A DNA stretch of 64,000 nt from assembly GCA_021613335.1 (NCBI GenBank), contig JAJTWR010000257.1, positions 947,501 through 1,011,500 on the forward strand, written 5' to 3'. The notes under the pieces are model-generated. The model had not been told where the DNA came from and searched no databases. It saw only the letters and a list, made by a program, of their open reading frames with translations. Shown here one piece after another: positions 38,884 through 51,559 of the stretch (the stretch's first letter is position 1; each line of letters starts with the position of its first letter). Source of the DNA: Whitmania pigra (taxonomy: Eukaryota > Annelida > Clitellata > Hirudinida > Haemopidae). The translations under genes and the position numbers were made by a program.

Positions 38884-40840
38884 TCAAACAATGACAGGAA
38901 AGTCCTCAAGCTTCAGTCGACTATCATGATGAAGAACTAGACTTTTGCTACTTTAGATTTGAAACTTTTTTAAGTACGTGATTCGGCTATAAATTGTCTT
39001 CATTGGCACAGGCAACCAGTTAATAGGTTTACATCTCCTTGAATTGTTCTTTTGAACTAATCGTTTAATAGGAATACAATAAATATTTCTTATTATTAAA
39101 TTGTTGAATAAATTAGTTGAAATTATTATAAGAGGTTCAATCTCTTAAAAAAAAAATGATTTTTTCTACTTCTTTTACTTTCATACTTATAAACTTTTAA
39201 ATTATTTTACAAATTTGTCACTAACTCAACATCGCTATCCTCATTGTCTATGCAACCACGACCTTCAAAAATGTTCGCAATAATTAATAGTAATTAATAA
39301 TTGATCGATTATTTAAAATAATAATAAATAATTCAAACATGGTAAAACACGCACCTTCGCCAAAATTCAAAGCAGGATACCAGACTAACACCGAGTAACA
39401 CTAACAATGCACCAAAACAAAGGAACGGGAGTAACAGCGCTGAAGTTAATATTTATTAATATTATATAATTAATATATAATATTTATTAATATTAAATAA
39501 TTAATATATAATATTTATTAATATTAAATAATTAAAATTTACAATCTAACATTAATTTGACAGCTTAACAATAACTCGTCATTTTTACAGATGATTCAGT
39601 TATTCCAACCTATTTAAGTAAGATGTTAAAGGCAAAATGTTATTATCGATGCAAATTAATTCACACTGAAATATTGCCATAACCTTACCAGGTTCTGCCT
39701 TTTTACCTGTAGAGAAAGTGTTAAATGTAATTGACATGGAACTTGTTGTTTCAATAAAAAGCTCATTGAATTCAGAAAACGTTACAGAAAAATTCACTAA
39801 ACTAAGATTAAGTTACATAATATTTGCTAATGTTATTAATAATTGCGAAGGTTAAATTTTATCCTTTTGTTTACCCTTGTAATCTCCAATGCACCTTTCA
39901 ACTGTCTTGCTTGATCTATCGATGACGTGGTGAGAACCTTTTCTTTTTCCAACTTTTTTAGAATCGTAAGGATGACCATATAACCAGCATTCAGTCCAGT
40001 GGTAGACTACAGGTGGCATGTCCACGGAAGTACATTCATCGAGATTTTCACAGGCATCTTTGCAACTTTTTAAACCCGTGGGCGTTTTCAGTTGAAAAAT
40101 ACGAGTTAAATCCGCTCCGGAATTTCTAAAATCTTTCCATGTAGATTTACATTCTGTAAAAAAAAAAAATTGGTCCATCTTTCGGTTATTTAATAATATA
40201 GTAACAAGTCATTATTTAATTGGCATTTCTATTCTAAAACTCTAATTAATACCTCTAGAAGAGAAGTAATGTAATTTTCATTATGTTTATCTGTTTTCGG
40301 AGTGCCTAGTTGCAATTTGTTGAACAATTTGTTAACAACTTTTTAATCCAATCCAAATTACCTAACATGCAAACGACCCAATAATTGGGAACAGAATGAT
40401 CCTTGTTGTACACTAACAAATCGTTTTCGACTTTTGTATATTCAAACTTTCGAATTTCTATTTGGTTAGAAAATAAATAAATTAAGCGTAAAAGTACAAA
40501 ACGTAAATATAATGTAGAATAATAAAAAAATAAGCTTAATTCACAACAAACCTTCAGCTGCTTTTATCCAGAACCAAGATGCTTTCTTTTTCACAGCATT
40601 GAGAATGACATTATCGATGGAATAGTTGTTAATGTATTCGCGAATGACTTGTTCAGTTTTCTCATCGAGTAGTTCAACGGGCCAACTATTGGCATTAATT
40701 TCACTGCAAATCGATTGAGCTTCATCTAAGGATGATGCGTGACTTTCAGAAAAGAGACAGAAAGTAACATATGATCCACAGTAAGTACGATAGACTGAGG
40801 TGGATTGTGTTTGAAAAATCATGACCATCAAGTTCCCCAT
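38884..40840 (-). CDS. Lectin-PAN receptor gene L3 (about 277 aa)
   Basis: Exons on (-): 40552-40840, 40362-40457, 39875-40153, 39689-39706, 39355-39439 and probably 38884-38950. Lectin-like part: SLDEAQSICSE, SWPVEL, ASWFWIK and the closing NYWVVCM. PAN-like part: ECKSTWKDF, CKDAC, ECTSVDM, ECWLYGHPYD, SSKTVERCIGDYKG. The 18-nt micro-exon is conserved. TM: FGALLVLLGVSLVSCF. The tail exon is less certain: a phase-matched acceptor (CTAAAG) opens SKSLVLHHDSRLKLEDFPVI, unlike the KSYTTESS type of L1, L2 and L4. The MGNL start lacks a signal peptide. Confidence 0.82.
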
Positions 40841-40994
40841 GTTATTACCACAGACTTATTATGACAGCTTCATTCAGGTTTAAATAGATTTGTTGAAGTA
40901 ATTTAGCTAATTTTAGTAAAAATGTAAAAACCAAGATGTTATTATCGTTAAATTGCAAAATGTTGTTTTTTTTTTATTTTCAATGTTTTATTAA

Positions 40995-41002
40995 TGACGT
41001 TA
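40995..41002 (-). promoter_or_regulatory. CRE-like element of L3
   Basis: TGACGTTA on the + strand (TAACGTCA on -), one change from the perfect palindrome, 155 bp before the start and in the same conserved context. Confidence 0.6.
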
Positions 41003-41833
41003 CAACGCATTGCCAAAGAAATTGATCAATTTATATAGGGCCATACTCATAGCTATGTTTGTGGTATCCTTAAAGCATCTTCCAATGCAAAGAACTTTCT
41101 GACGATGCATTTCCAGGATGCGAGTCATTTTGGAGTTCAGTCATACCAGGAAAGCCATCAAGTTAATTAGCTTATTCGCAGTAATATTCTACCTATTCAT
41201 TCTTTGGGATACGATAGCAATTTTCCTCTCCGATTATTAATCTTTACATTTCTACATTATATCTTACTGTGACTGAAAATTTCTACACATGAAATCCACA
41301 AGATGGCCAGCAAATGGATGATTGGCAAATTTAATTTCATTTATTTAAATATTTAATTTTTATTATTTAAAAATAGTTTCATTAAAATATAATTTTATTT
41401 GTTAAACAGCTTTTCAACTAATACTTTTGAAACGATATCAAAAAAGACCTTGTCCTTAGTCGATCACATTTCTAGGGGGAATTCAAATCACCTCAGAAGC
41501 TCCAAGGACCGATTCTGGAAGTATCAGTAGACTTGTTCTTCATTAACATTCACTCAGTGGAGGCAAATTATAATGTAAAAATCTTCTCTACCAAACTTAG
41601 TATATTAAATTCCCTCAAATACACACGATGTCCATAGCTGTAAAAAGCGATCAACTGCATCAAAGATAATTGGCGGGAATACTCCCAAAAATTCCTACTG
41701 AACAATCAACTAGAAACAAACCTATTGACTAAATGATGGAGGAATGAAACGAAAGATTGTAAATCGAAAGATCAGTCGGTTGCTCTTTGTGGTTCGTTGG
41801 CCGATTTCGAGTGTTTTTAACCGAGTGAAATCA

Positions 41834-43589
41834 TTACGATGAAGACGCTGACGATTCAGTGGTGTAGGATTTAAGTGCACTTTTGGGAAATTAATGTGTA
41901 TCATTATTAGAAAATTAGAAAATTCATGAGATGCAAACTTTTACTAAAATATTTTTTTTACGTAACGCATCATGTATTCCACATTTATTGCAATATCCTA
42001 ATTTTATTATTACATAACCACAACTCTATAAAATATTTGCAATTAATAAATAATTTTATAAATACAATTGAATGTTTATAAGAATACCAATCATTTCAGA
42101 CAAGAAAAAAACTCACCTTTCACAACATACAAAGCAGAATACTAGAAGAAAGATGAGTGCCAACAATGTACCAAGACCAGCCATTAAGAGAACTGGTACA
42201 GGCGCTGAAATCATTCCACATTTATTTAATTGCTTAATTTAATAATTTGCTTAATTAATAATTTGCTATTTTCAACGAAATTTCAGGTTATGCTTTTTCA
42301 TTAATTTTTGAGTTCATTTTCAAAGCAATTATAATTAAAAACGTTCATTGGAGATATTTAAATTTAGTTTGTCTGTATTTTATTGTTGAATTAAATTCAG
42401 TAATTGACATTAAATATCACTGTTAAGAAAAACAAATATTGCCATGACCTTACTCGTTTCTGACTTTTTACCTGCAGAAAAATGTTTCAAGTTTATCACA
42501 GGTAACTTGTTCTTAAAATAACATCCAAATTGTATTCAACTATTGCATGATTAACCGTACTAAGAATAAGTTGCCAATTATTATTTCGTATATATTGTTC
42601 AATTATACTAGCTTGAAATGTTTAATAAACTTTAAAAAAATAAATGTATATCCTGTAAATTATTTACTGTAAATTCATCAACACGATTCTTAACAATTAA
42701 CATCTACTTAAATTGACTTCCAATACTATTCTTACAAGTACACTGCAATATTATCCTTTCATTTACCCTCGTAATCTCCAATGCATGTTTTAGCCGTCTT
42801 GCTAGATCGATCGATGACATGATGAGTTCCTTCTCCGGTTTCTACTTTATTAGAATCGTAAGGATAACCATAAATCCAGCATTCCATCATAATAAAGGGG
42901 ACCATGCCTATTGCCGAACATTCTTCGGCAAATTCGCACTCATCTTTACATTTTTGTAAATCATAAGACTTTGCAAGTCTCAAAGGAGGTAAAGTTGTTC
43001 TGGTTTCTGTGAAGTCCATCCAAACATATTTACACTCTGTAAGTTACATTATGTTTTACTATTATTTATTATATTATAATACATTAATAATAATTCTATT
43101 TATTACATCAAATTAATCAAATTCAAATAACCTATCACGCAAACGACCCAATAGTCGGATTCAATAGGGTTCCTGTGGTACACTAACAAATCGTCTTCGG
43201 CTGTGAAATTTTTATCAATTTCAACTTCTGTTTCGTTCAAAAAAAATAAAAATAAAAATTCAGAAATAAAAAATAAAAAATATAAAAACTATTGATCAAC
43301 CTTCAGCTGCTTTTATCCAGAACCAAGAACCATCTTTTTTTTCGGCGTTCAGAATGACATTATATAAGGAATAATTGTGGATGAATTCACGAAAGACTTG
43401 ATGAGTTGTAATATCGTTTAATTCAGCAGGCCAACTTTTGGCATTAATTTCACTGCAAATCGATTGAGATTCATCCAAAGATGAGGCTCGGCTTTCTGAA
43501 AAAAGACAGAATGCGATGTGTTGACTACAATAAGTTCGATAGACTAAAGTAGATGGTGTTTGTAAAATCATGGCTATCAAGTTCCCCAT
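41834..43589 (-). CDS. Lectin-PAN receptor gene L4 (268 aa)
   Basis: Six exons on (-): 43301-43589, 43132-43227, 42767-43036, 42454-42471, 42117-42204, 41834-41879. Lectin-like part: SLDESQSICSE, SWPAEL, GSWFWIK and the closing DYWVVCV. PAN-like part: CKYVW, CKDEC, ECSAIGM, ECWIYGYPYD, SSKTAKTCIGDYEG. TM: GLGTLLALIFLLVFCFVCC. Tail: ALKSYTTESSASSS. The start MGNLIAMIL has only a six-residue hydrophobic patch, too short for a standard signal peptide. It is closest to L5 over exons 1-5. Confidence 0.85.
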
Positions 43590-43758
43590 TATTATTGATG
43601 TTATTCCTTAAATTTTTAACGGCAACTTGGTTCACGTTGAAAACGTTTTGTTTGATTAATTAATTTAATTTGAGTTACGATGTAAAACCGAGATATTTTT
43701 TATCGTTAACTTGTAATAGTGTTGCTCTTTGTTTTTAATATCGGTTTGTTTTGTCTTA

Positions 43759-43766
43759 TGACGTCA
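43759..43766 (-). promoter_or_regulatory. CRE TGACGTCA of L4
   Basis: 170 bp before the start. The context TTTTGTCTTATGACGTCACA is shared with L5. Confidence 0.7.
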
Positions 43767-44179
43767 CATAACATTGCTAAAGGATTAGAGAAATTTATAA
43801 ATGTCTATCTTTAGTGGCACTTTAAGTTTACAATTTGCCTTAATGCTTAATATGATCAATGTTCAATACTATAAACATTATGACAATGTCATCAATTTCT
43901 TAACAAATACTTAATTCTAAAGTGGTCTCAATAAAACCAATAATCGAATTTTAGCACAGGTTCCATGATTAACAAAAATAAATTTAATTATTTGTAGCCA
44001 AAAAATTACTCCATAACTTTTGTACTGGTTTTATTTTTGGACTTAAATATAAATACAATAATTTAATAAATAAAACTAGAATGCAACTAACATGGTAATA
44101 CTATAATATAATATAATACAATAATATAATAAAGAGAAGCATGTAAATATAAACTTTAAAATGCCTATCTGTTTACTCT

Positions 44180-44770
44180 TGTGACATTTCAGTATTTCCA
44201 GGTGTGGCGGGTTGCACAAATTGAGAAAATGACATTTTTTGCGTCAAGTCTCAAGTCAAAGGGATTCATTGTCACCTTTCCATCCCTATTTCTCCAAATG
44301 ACCTCCTGGCCTTTGAGTTTCAGTTAATTTAAAAATAAAAATAATTAATTTATAAAGCAAGTTCTTGGTAGGCAAGTTATCAATTTTTATTAACAACGGT
44401 CTTGTTTTTGAAGATTCAATCTTTTTGCCAATCCTGAACATTTCTTTGTCCATTTTCTTTCTAGTGATTTCTTTCAGAAGTTTTATCTTTTAACTTGTCA
44501 ACATCTTCTGTTAAGTTGTACACATTAACTTGTCACTTGTGCTGATAACCATTTTTAGTTCTACGATATCCTCAGTCAAGGTCTACAACTGGTTCTTTGG
44601 TTCCTTGGCATTTTCGTCTGCAAACGTCTTGATGCAAGCCTCGTTTGATTTCTCGTTTGAAACAACTTTCAAATAAATGAAATTCAAGAAGTTCGGCCGC
44701 CGTTTCTGATTCGGAAATGGCGTCTTTGGCACTTCTCGGTCTCATTGTAATTAATGTTACTAATTGTTGT
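44180..44770 (-). pseudogene. Decayed coding block of unknown family
   Basis: On the (-) strand an ATG opens MRPRSAKDAISESETAAELL; later frames read KTFADENAKEPKNQL, LTEDIVELK and KLKGQEVIWRNRDGKVTMNP. In-frame stops and at least one frameshift separate them. The charged, coiled-coil-like composition looks like an old gene. A more damaged copy of its end lies at about 47880-48010. No family is recognised; a retroelement ORF1 is possible. Confidence 0.45.
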
Positions 44771-45044
44771 TATGTTTTTCATTAATATTATTAATTAGCA
44801 GGTAACGCCACCCAATTGTTAAATGATTATTAACTGAATAAAAACAAGTGAATTTTGTTATCGATTGTTAGCAAACACTTGTTTATAACAACCATCTTGA
44901 ACAAATCGGTCACTTCATAAATTTAATCTTTCAAAGATCTTGAAAATGAGGTAACTCGGTAAATTGCGCACAATAAATCCCACAAACGTCACTTACTAGA
45001 CTAAAACATCTTTGAAAATAATGTACGCTTGATCATAAAATATA

Positions 45045-45128
45045 AACAAGTTGTTGCTTTACTCTGGTCTTTCTGGCCACCGACATGGATTTATAGGAGG
45101 GAGGAATTCTTACGAGGCTGTCGAAGCG
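45045..45128 (-). pseudogene. Relic cytoplasmic-tail exon of L6 type
   Basis: This stretch parallels the L6 tail exon at 48643-48739 over RILPSYKSMSVA-like codons, but its acceptor AG has become CG (CTCCACCG instead of CTCCACAG). It is therefore probably a dead exon stranded downstream of the functional L5 tail. Confidence 0.6.
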
Positions 45129-45347
45129 GTGGAGAGAGGCACTATTAGACTGAACAAAAACAGACCAACCGCATCAGAGATAATTGGCAGGCATACTTTC
45201 AGAAATTCCTACTGAACAATCGACTAGAAACAAACCTATTGACCAAATGATGGAGGAATGAAACGAAAGATTGTAAATCGAAAGATCAGTCGGTTGCTCT
45301 TTGTGCTTCATTGGCCGATTTCGAGTGTTTTTAACTGAGTGAAATCA

Positions 45348-47486
45348 TTACGACGAAGCCGATGACAAGGAGGATGTTTTAGCTGGACTGTTTGGAAATG
45401 AATACGTTACAGTATAAATGAGAATATTCAGAGATGCAAGCTTTGACTAAAATATTTTTTACGTAACGTTTATTGCAATCTCCTAATTGTTTATACATCT
45501 ACAACTCGATAAAATATTTGCAATTAATATATAATTTTATAAATAATTCAATGTTTATAAAAATTCCAATTATTTGAGACAAACAATAAACTCACCTCGC
45601 ACAACACACAAGGTAGAATACTGTAAGAAGAATGAGTGCCAACAATGTACCAAGACCAGCCACTATGAGAACTTGTGTAGTCGCTGAAATCATTACACAT
45701 TTATTTAATTCCTTAACAATAATCTGCTATTTTCAACGCAATTTCAATCATTTAAGCCTACTTAAATAAAATTTATCAAAAAGCTATAGAAGATATTTTA
45801 GTGCAAATTAGGTCAACCATCGCAGAGTGTTCAAAACCGATTTTGCGATGCCTGGAACGCCTCAAGCGTAGGGCTCTCATCAAATGAACAATACTTTTAA
45901 ATACAATTAAATTTACATAATTAGTCAAGATTTAATAAAGTCGATACTTAGAAAACTATTATTATATTAGTATTATATAAGTATTATATTAATCTGCTAT
46001 TTCCAACGCAATTTTAAATTCAGTAATTGACATTAAATATCGCTGTTAAGAAAAACAAATATTGCCATGACCTTACTTAATTTTGTCTTTTTACCTGTTA
46101 AAAAATGTTCCAAGTTTATCATAGGTAACTTGTTCATAAAATAACAGCCAAATTGTATTCTTTGATTGCATAATTAACCGTACTAAGTACTAGTAATGTA
46201 CTAAGATTAAGTTACCAATTATAATTTTCCATGTATTATTTAATTATAGTAGTTTGTAAATGTTTAATAAAATCATAAAATAATTCTATAACATAATTAT
46301 AAAATAAAAATTCTATAAATTCGTCAACAAGTTTATAAACTATTAACTTATACTTGAATTTCCATCTGTCGTTATTGTAATAATTACACTACAATATTAT
46401 CCTTTCATTTACCCTGGTAACTTCCAATGCATCTTTCGGCCGTCTTGCTTGATCTATCGATGACATGGTGAGAACTTTTTTTGCTTTCCCTTTGTTCAGG
46501 ATCGTAAGGGTAACCGTAAAGCGAACATTCTACCATTATGAAAAGGGAAGCCAGGGTCACTGACGAACACTCATCCGCTTCTTCGCACTCAGCTTTGCAT
46601 GTTGGTATAGTCTTAGAAGTTGTTGAAAGTCGCATACGAGGTATCTTTGTTCCGGTATTGCTAAAGTCCGTCCAAGCGGATTTACACTCTGTAAGTTGCA
46701 ATATCTTTTATTATTATTTATTATATTATGATGCGTTACTAATATTTTTACTAATATTTTATTTAATACCTAATATATTATATTATAATACTTTACTAAT
46801 ATTTTTACGAATATTCTATTTAATACCTCTGTAATACAGTAACTTTTAAAATACATTAATATTTTAAAATAAAAAACTTTAAAAAATTATAAAATACTAT
46901 TAAAACAAAAAAAATATTATATTACATTTTCGTATTTTGGAGTACTAATTTTAATATGTTGACCTCAATAATTATTTTCGATTTTTCTAATAAAATTCAA
47001 ATAACCTATCATGCAAACTACCCAATAGTCGGGTTCATCAGGGTTCCTGTTGTACACCAAGAAATCGTTTTCGGCTGTTATATTTTCATTAACTCCAACT
47101 TCTTTTTCATTTTATATTTAATAAAAATGCAAAATTTTATAAAATGTAAAAATTGTAAAAATTGTAAAAATTGTAAAATTAAAAACCATTGATCAACCTT
47201 GAGCTGTTTTTATCCAGAACCAAGAATCATTTTTTTTTTCGGCGTTCAGAATGACATTATATAAGGAATAATTGTGGATGAATTCATGAAAGACTTGATG
47301 AATTTTAATATCGTTTAATTCAGCAGGCCAACTACTGGCATTAATTTCACTGCAAATCGATTGAGACCCATCCAAGGATGGGGTTCGGCTTTCTGAAAAG
47401 AGGCAGAATGTGATGTATGGAGCACAGTAAGTTCGATAGACCGAGGTAGATGGCGATAGTAAAATCATGTCCAGCAAGTTCCCCAT
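45348..47486 (-). CDS. Lectin-PAN receptor gene L5 (268 aa)
   Basis: Six exons on (-): 47198-47486, 47006-47101, 46413-46688, 46077-46094, 45596-45683, 45348-45387. Lectin-like part: SLDGSQSICSE, SWPAEL, DSWFWIK and the closing DYWVVCM. PAN-like part: ECKSAW, CKAEC, ECSSVTL, ECSLYGYPYD, SSKTAERCIGSYQG. TM: GLGTLLALILLTVFYLVCC. Tail: PAKTSSLSSASS. The start is MGNLLDMILL. The 3' flank at 45160-45340 is nearly identical to the L4 flank at 41650-41830, beyond which a relic L6-type tail appears. L5 may therefore be a mosaic. Confidence 0.85.
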
Positions 47487-47653
47487 TATTATGGATGTTA
47501 TTTCTCAAATTTATTAATTCAACTTAGTTCAGATTAAAAAGGTTTGATGGATTAATTAATTTAATTTAAGTTAAGATGTAAAACCGAGATATTTTTTATC
47601 GTTAACTTGTAATAATGTTGTTGTTTTTTTAAATATCGGTTTGTTTTGTCTTA

Positions 47654-47661
47654 TGACGTCA
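47654..47661 (-). promoter_or_regulatory. CRE TGACGTCA of L5
   Basis: 168 bp before the start, in the same extended context as L4. Confidence 0.7.
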
Positions 47662-47869
47662 CATAGCATTGCTAAGGATTTAATAAGGACCAAAAATCAG
47701 GTTCCAGGATGAACATAATTATCTGTAGTCCAAAAATAATGTTACGAAACATTCTAAAATTAGTCAATAACTACTGTACTGGTGTTATTTTTTGACTTAA
47801 ATATGAATACAATAATATAATATAAACTAGAATGTAAATATAACCTTTAAAATCTGAATATTCTTGAGA

Positions 47870-48120
47870 CATTTTAGCATTTCCAAATTCGGGGAGTGTG
47901 GCTTGAGGAAATGTCATTTTTTGTAATGTCATATGTCAAGTCTCAAGTCAGATGGGTTCAGTGTCACCCTGTCATCTCCATTTCTGCATATGACGTCCTG
48001 GCCTTTGATTTTAAGTTAATTTAATATTAATATTAATAATAATAATAATAATTTAATAAACCTTTGGAGAACCCTTTGGAGAACCCTTTGGAGAACCCTT
48101 TGGAGAACCCTTTGGAAAAT
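47870..48120. repeat. Damaged copy of the 44.2 kb pseudogene, plus 12-bp tandem repeat
   Basis: 47880-48010 parallels 44190-44320. It is followed at about 48058-48115 by five to six tandem copies of AACCCTTTGGAG. Confidence 0.6.
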
Positions 48121-48179
48121 GTAGATAACCACTCATTTTTGATGGATTCGAGAGATTTCAGGAATATTGCCTAATAAAC

Positions 48180-48420
48180 TTTACTATTATTATTATTGTT
48201 GTTATTATTATTATTACTACTATTATCAATATTATTATTATTATTGTTATAATATTATTATTGTTATTAATATTATATTGTTATTAATATTATTATTGTT
48301 ATTAATATTATTATTGTTATTACTATTATTATTGTTATTACTATTATTATTGTTATTACTATTATTATTATTACTATTATTGTTGTTGTTGTTATTATCA
48401 TTATTAATATTATTACTGCC
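48180..48420. repeat. (TTA/TTG)n microsatellite
   Basis: About 240 bp of interrupted TTA and TTG repeats. Confidence 0.95.
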
Positions 48421-48642
48421 GTTATGTTTTTCATCACTATTATTAGTTAACTAGTAATGCCTGCCATTTGTTAAATGAATATTAAATAAAAATTGAATTT
48501 AAGGCCTTTATTGAGTCATGCCGTTTATTTAGACATTTTTATAACGGCTGAACGTTAACATGTTATCGATTATTTATAACAGCCATTTTGAATAAATTAT
48601 GCACTTCATAAATTTATTCTTTCAAAGACAAATACGTTCGTT

Positions 48643-50568
48643 TTATTTTAAAATATCAAGTTTTTGCTTTATTCTCATCTTTCGACTGGCTACCGACATG
48701 GATTTATAGGAGGGAAGAATTCTTAGGAACCTGTCGATGCTGTGGAGACAGGCACTGTTAGCCTGAACAAAAACAGGAAACAAATTCAATTGGTATTTAA
48801 AGTGAGTGAGTGAGTGAGTGAGTGAGTGAGTGAGTGAGTGAGTGAGTGAGTGAGTGAGTGAGAGTGAGTGAGTGAGTGAGTGAGTGAGTGTGAGTGAGTG
48901 AGTGAGTGAGTGAGTGAGTGAGTGAGTGAGTGAGTGAGTGAGTGAGTGAGTGAGTGAGTGAGTGAGTGAGTGAGTGAGTGAGTGAGTGAGTGAGTGAGTG
49001 AGTGAGTGAGTGAGTGAGTGAGTGAAGTGAGTGAGTGAGTGAGTGAGTGAGTGAGTGAGTGAGTGAGTGAGTGAGTGAGTGAGTGAGTGAGTGAGTGCGT
49101 GAGTGAGTGAGTGAGTGAGTGAGTGAGTGAGAGTGAGTGAGTGAGTGAATTTGTTATTTAATCACTTGATAGCACTATTGGTGAATTGAGTATGGATAAG
49201 GTAAAAATACGTACGTTATGCAGAATACTGCCATCGCAAGAACTGCAGCGAGTAAGGCTGCAAGGCCAACAACGATGAAGTATAACATGGTTGCTGAAAT
49301 GATTTAACATTACTTCTTAATGATTTCAATTAAAATAAAAATTAACACTTACACAATAACTCAGCATCACTGAAAATCATCACAAAATTAGATTTCATAT
49401 TCTCGAATCACAAACATCGAACATTCTTCATGGTTTTAAGCATGTATTTCAACATTAAAAAGAAAATAACTAATATTGCTTACGCATATATAATGTCCTG
49501 CTATCTGCAGAGAAGTGTTTCAAACATTTCAGAAATAATTTACATTAAATTAATTAATTAATTTACATTAAATTCATCACCATGACTTCCCAAATTGTGC
49601 TAATGAAATCCTAAATTCACTAACAACGCCAACTTAAGAAACACATTTAAAATGTTATCCATCCATTTACCATCATGTTCACCAAAGCATCTTTTGATTG
49701 TCCTGCTTGAACGGTCAATGACAAAGTGGATGACTCTGGGAGAAGCATTCATTAGTGAAGCATTGTATGGATATGGATATAGCCGACAACGAGAAACCTT
49801 CAACATCCATGTCATGTCTACTGACGAACAGCCTGGATTGTTTTGGCAGGTATCTTTGCAATCATTAACAGTCACTGCATTGGTTATTTCTCCGATCGAC
49901 GTCATGTTCATTCTGGTATCAGTAAATTCGTTCCAAATGAATCTACATGCTGTAACATAACATGACAATGACATAGCAATTATTTATAGCGGTTAAGATT
50001 AAGTTTAACTAATTTAATTGGTTAAGGTTGACGAGATCTGTGTCTTAACCACTCCTCCTCTCCTGTAAAGTTTATAGTTTTATCTTTAAACAATACCAAC
50101 CTAACATGCAGACAACCTTATAATCGGGATCAGAGGCATTCTTGTGATGTACTAATATATCCCCTTCGACAGTAATATTTTCAAAGTTGTCAACTTCTTC
50201 GGAACCATTAACGAGAAATTAATTAAATACCGCAGTGTTAAGCTCGTTATTAACGATAATAATCACTAACTTATATTCGATTTAAGCCAGAACCAGGATT
50301 TACCGTCCCTTCTAGCATTGAGAATGACGTTGGAGATGGAAACGTTCTGGACATATTCAACAAAGGCTTCTTTGGAAAAATTGCCTCCTAGCTCAACGGG
50401 CCAACTTTTCTCTCTAAATCCGTTACAATCAGCTTGAGCCTCCGTTAAAGTGGAGGCCCTGGTACCCGCGAACATACAGAAGGCCACGTAAGTGCCACAC
50501 CAAGGGTGGCTCACCTCGTTCGGCTCTGTGTAAAGTTTACGATAAATCAAGTCCATCAAGTTTCCCAT
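48643..50568 (-). CDS. Lectin-PAN receptor gene L6 (289 aa)
   Basis: Six exons on (-): 50271-50568, 50101-50196, 49671-49949, 49484-49504, 49215-49293, 48643-48739. Lectin-like part: HPWCGTYVAFCMFAG, LTEAQADC, SWPVELGG, KSWFWLK and the closing DYKVVCM. PAN-like part: ACRFIWNEF, CKDTC, CSSVDM, CRLYPYPYN, SSRTIKRCFGEHDG. The micro-exon is 21 nt as in L7. TM: IVVGLAALLAAVLAMAVFCI. The tail is longer and basic: IDRFLRILPSYKSMSVASRK. An in-frame ATG at 50604 exists, but MGNL at 50568 matches the sisters. A 350-bp (GAGT)n array fills the TM-tail intron. Confidence 0.83.
48800..49148. repeat. (GAGT)n array in L6 intron
   Basis: Almost pure GAGT tetranucleotides over about 350 bp with few slips, read as TCAC on the gene strand. 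Confidence 0.97.
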
Positions 50569-50733
50569 TTCTGTTGTTGTTGTTATTGTTATTGGATAAC
50601 GCACAGCAACAAATTTTAGTTGGAATTGAATTTCATGGTAAAGTAAAAGTTAAAGTAACATGAAATTAAAATGTAAAAGTATTTCAATCGTGACGATTGT
50701 TTTATTTATTATTTTCATGTGGCTTTTTGTTAA

Positions 50734-50741
50734 TGACGTCA
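50734..50741 (-). promoter_or_regulatory. CRE TGACGTCA of L6
   Basis: 166 bp before the MGNL start. Confidence 0.7.
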
Positions 50742-50759
50742 CAGCAGATCATTACAAAT

Positions 50760-50931
50760 CTCCATTTCCATTTTAAATTTGGAGTCTCAGATAAAACTCA
50801 GGACGTAAAACTCGACTTAAAATCTTGTTAAATTCAATTTAACTCCAGTTAAAGTTATTCCAGAAGTGTCCTGCGCTAGTAAACGACATAACTATTTTTT
50901 ATGATTATTATTAACAATATTATTATTGTTA

Positions 50932-50991
<60 letters not shown>

Positions 50992-51555
50992 TTCAATTAT
51001 GAAAGTAATTTAGAATACTAATCATCCAAATTTTCGTTCTTAAAACAAAATGTATTGGAATTTCCAAAAATAACTCTTGGTGATTGTCATTTCCACTTTC
51101 CATTAGCTGTCGTGTGGAACATGTTACAAAGCTTTGACAGATGCACTTCAATCTTTTCATATGGTTTATTTTCGAGTTATCAACAAACGGCTGTAAATGG
51201 TAATTGGTGTAAATGGTGATGATTATGTCAACACTTGTTAGTTATTATTCACTAATTAATTATTTACTGAACGTGTATATTGAATATATCAATCAAGCGA
51301 CGTAAGCTATAATGTCAGTAAACTTTGCTATGCAATTCACAAGCATACAATCTACAGATATGCTGAGTAAGAAAGTAATTTCGATTCAGTGATGTGTTTT
51401 AGTTTCAGTTAAGTTTGAGTTTTTGAGAAAAAAAGACTGATAATAAATTTTAATTTCGATTTTGACGTTGTAAATAATAAACAATAAAGATTTGAATGAA
51501 CTAAATAATAAGGCTTCAGAAATATGCAAATACAAAATCAACCTTTTTTTATTAG
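50760..51555. other. Spacer between L6 promoter and L7 tail exon
   Basis: AT-rich, with a (TTA)n run at about 50930-50990. No exon was found. Confidence 0.55.
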
Positions 51556-51559
51556 CCGT

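Noticed and set aside
41722..41904. 60-aa frame with HLNPTPLNRQ over the L4 tail exon
   Set aside because: The frame KSYTTESS with a stop at the same place in L1, L2 and L4 fits the splice phase; the longer frame is not conserved.
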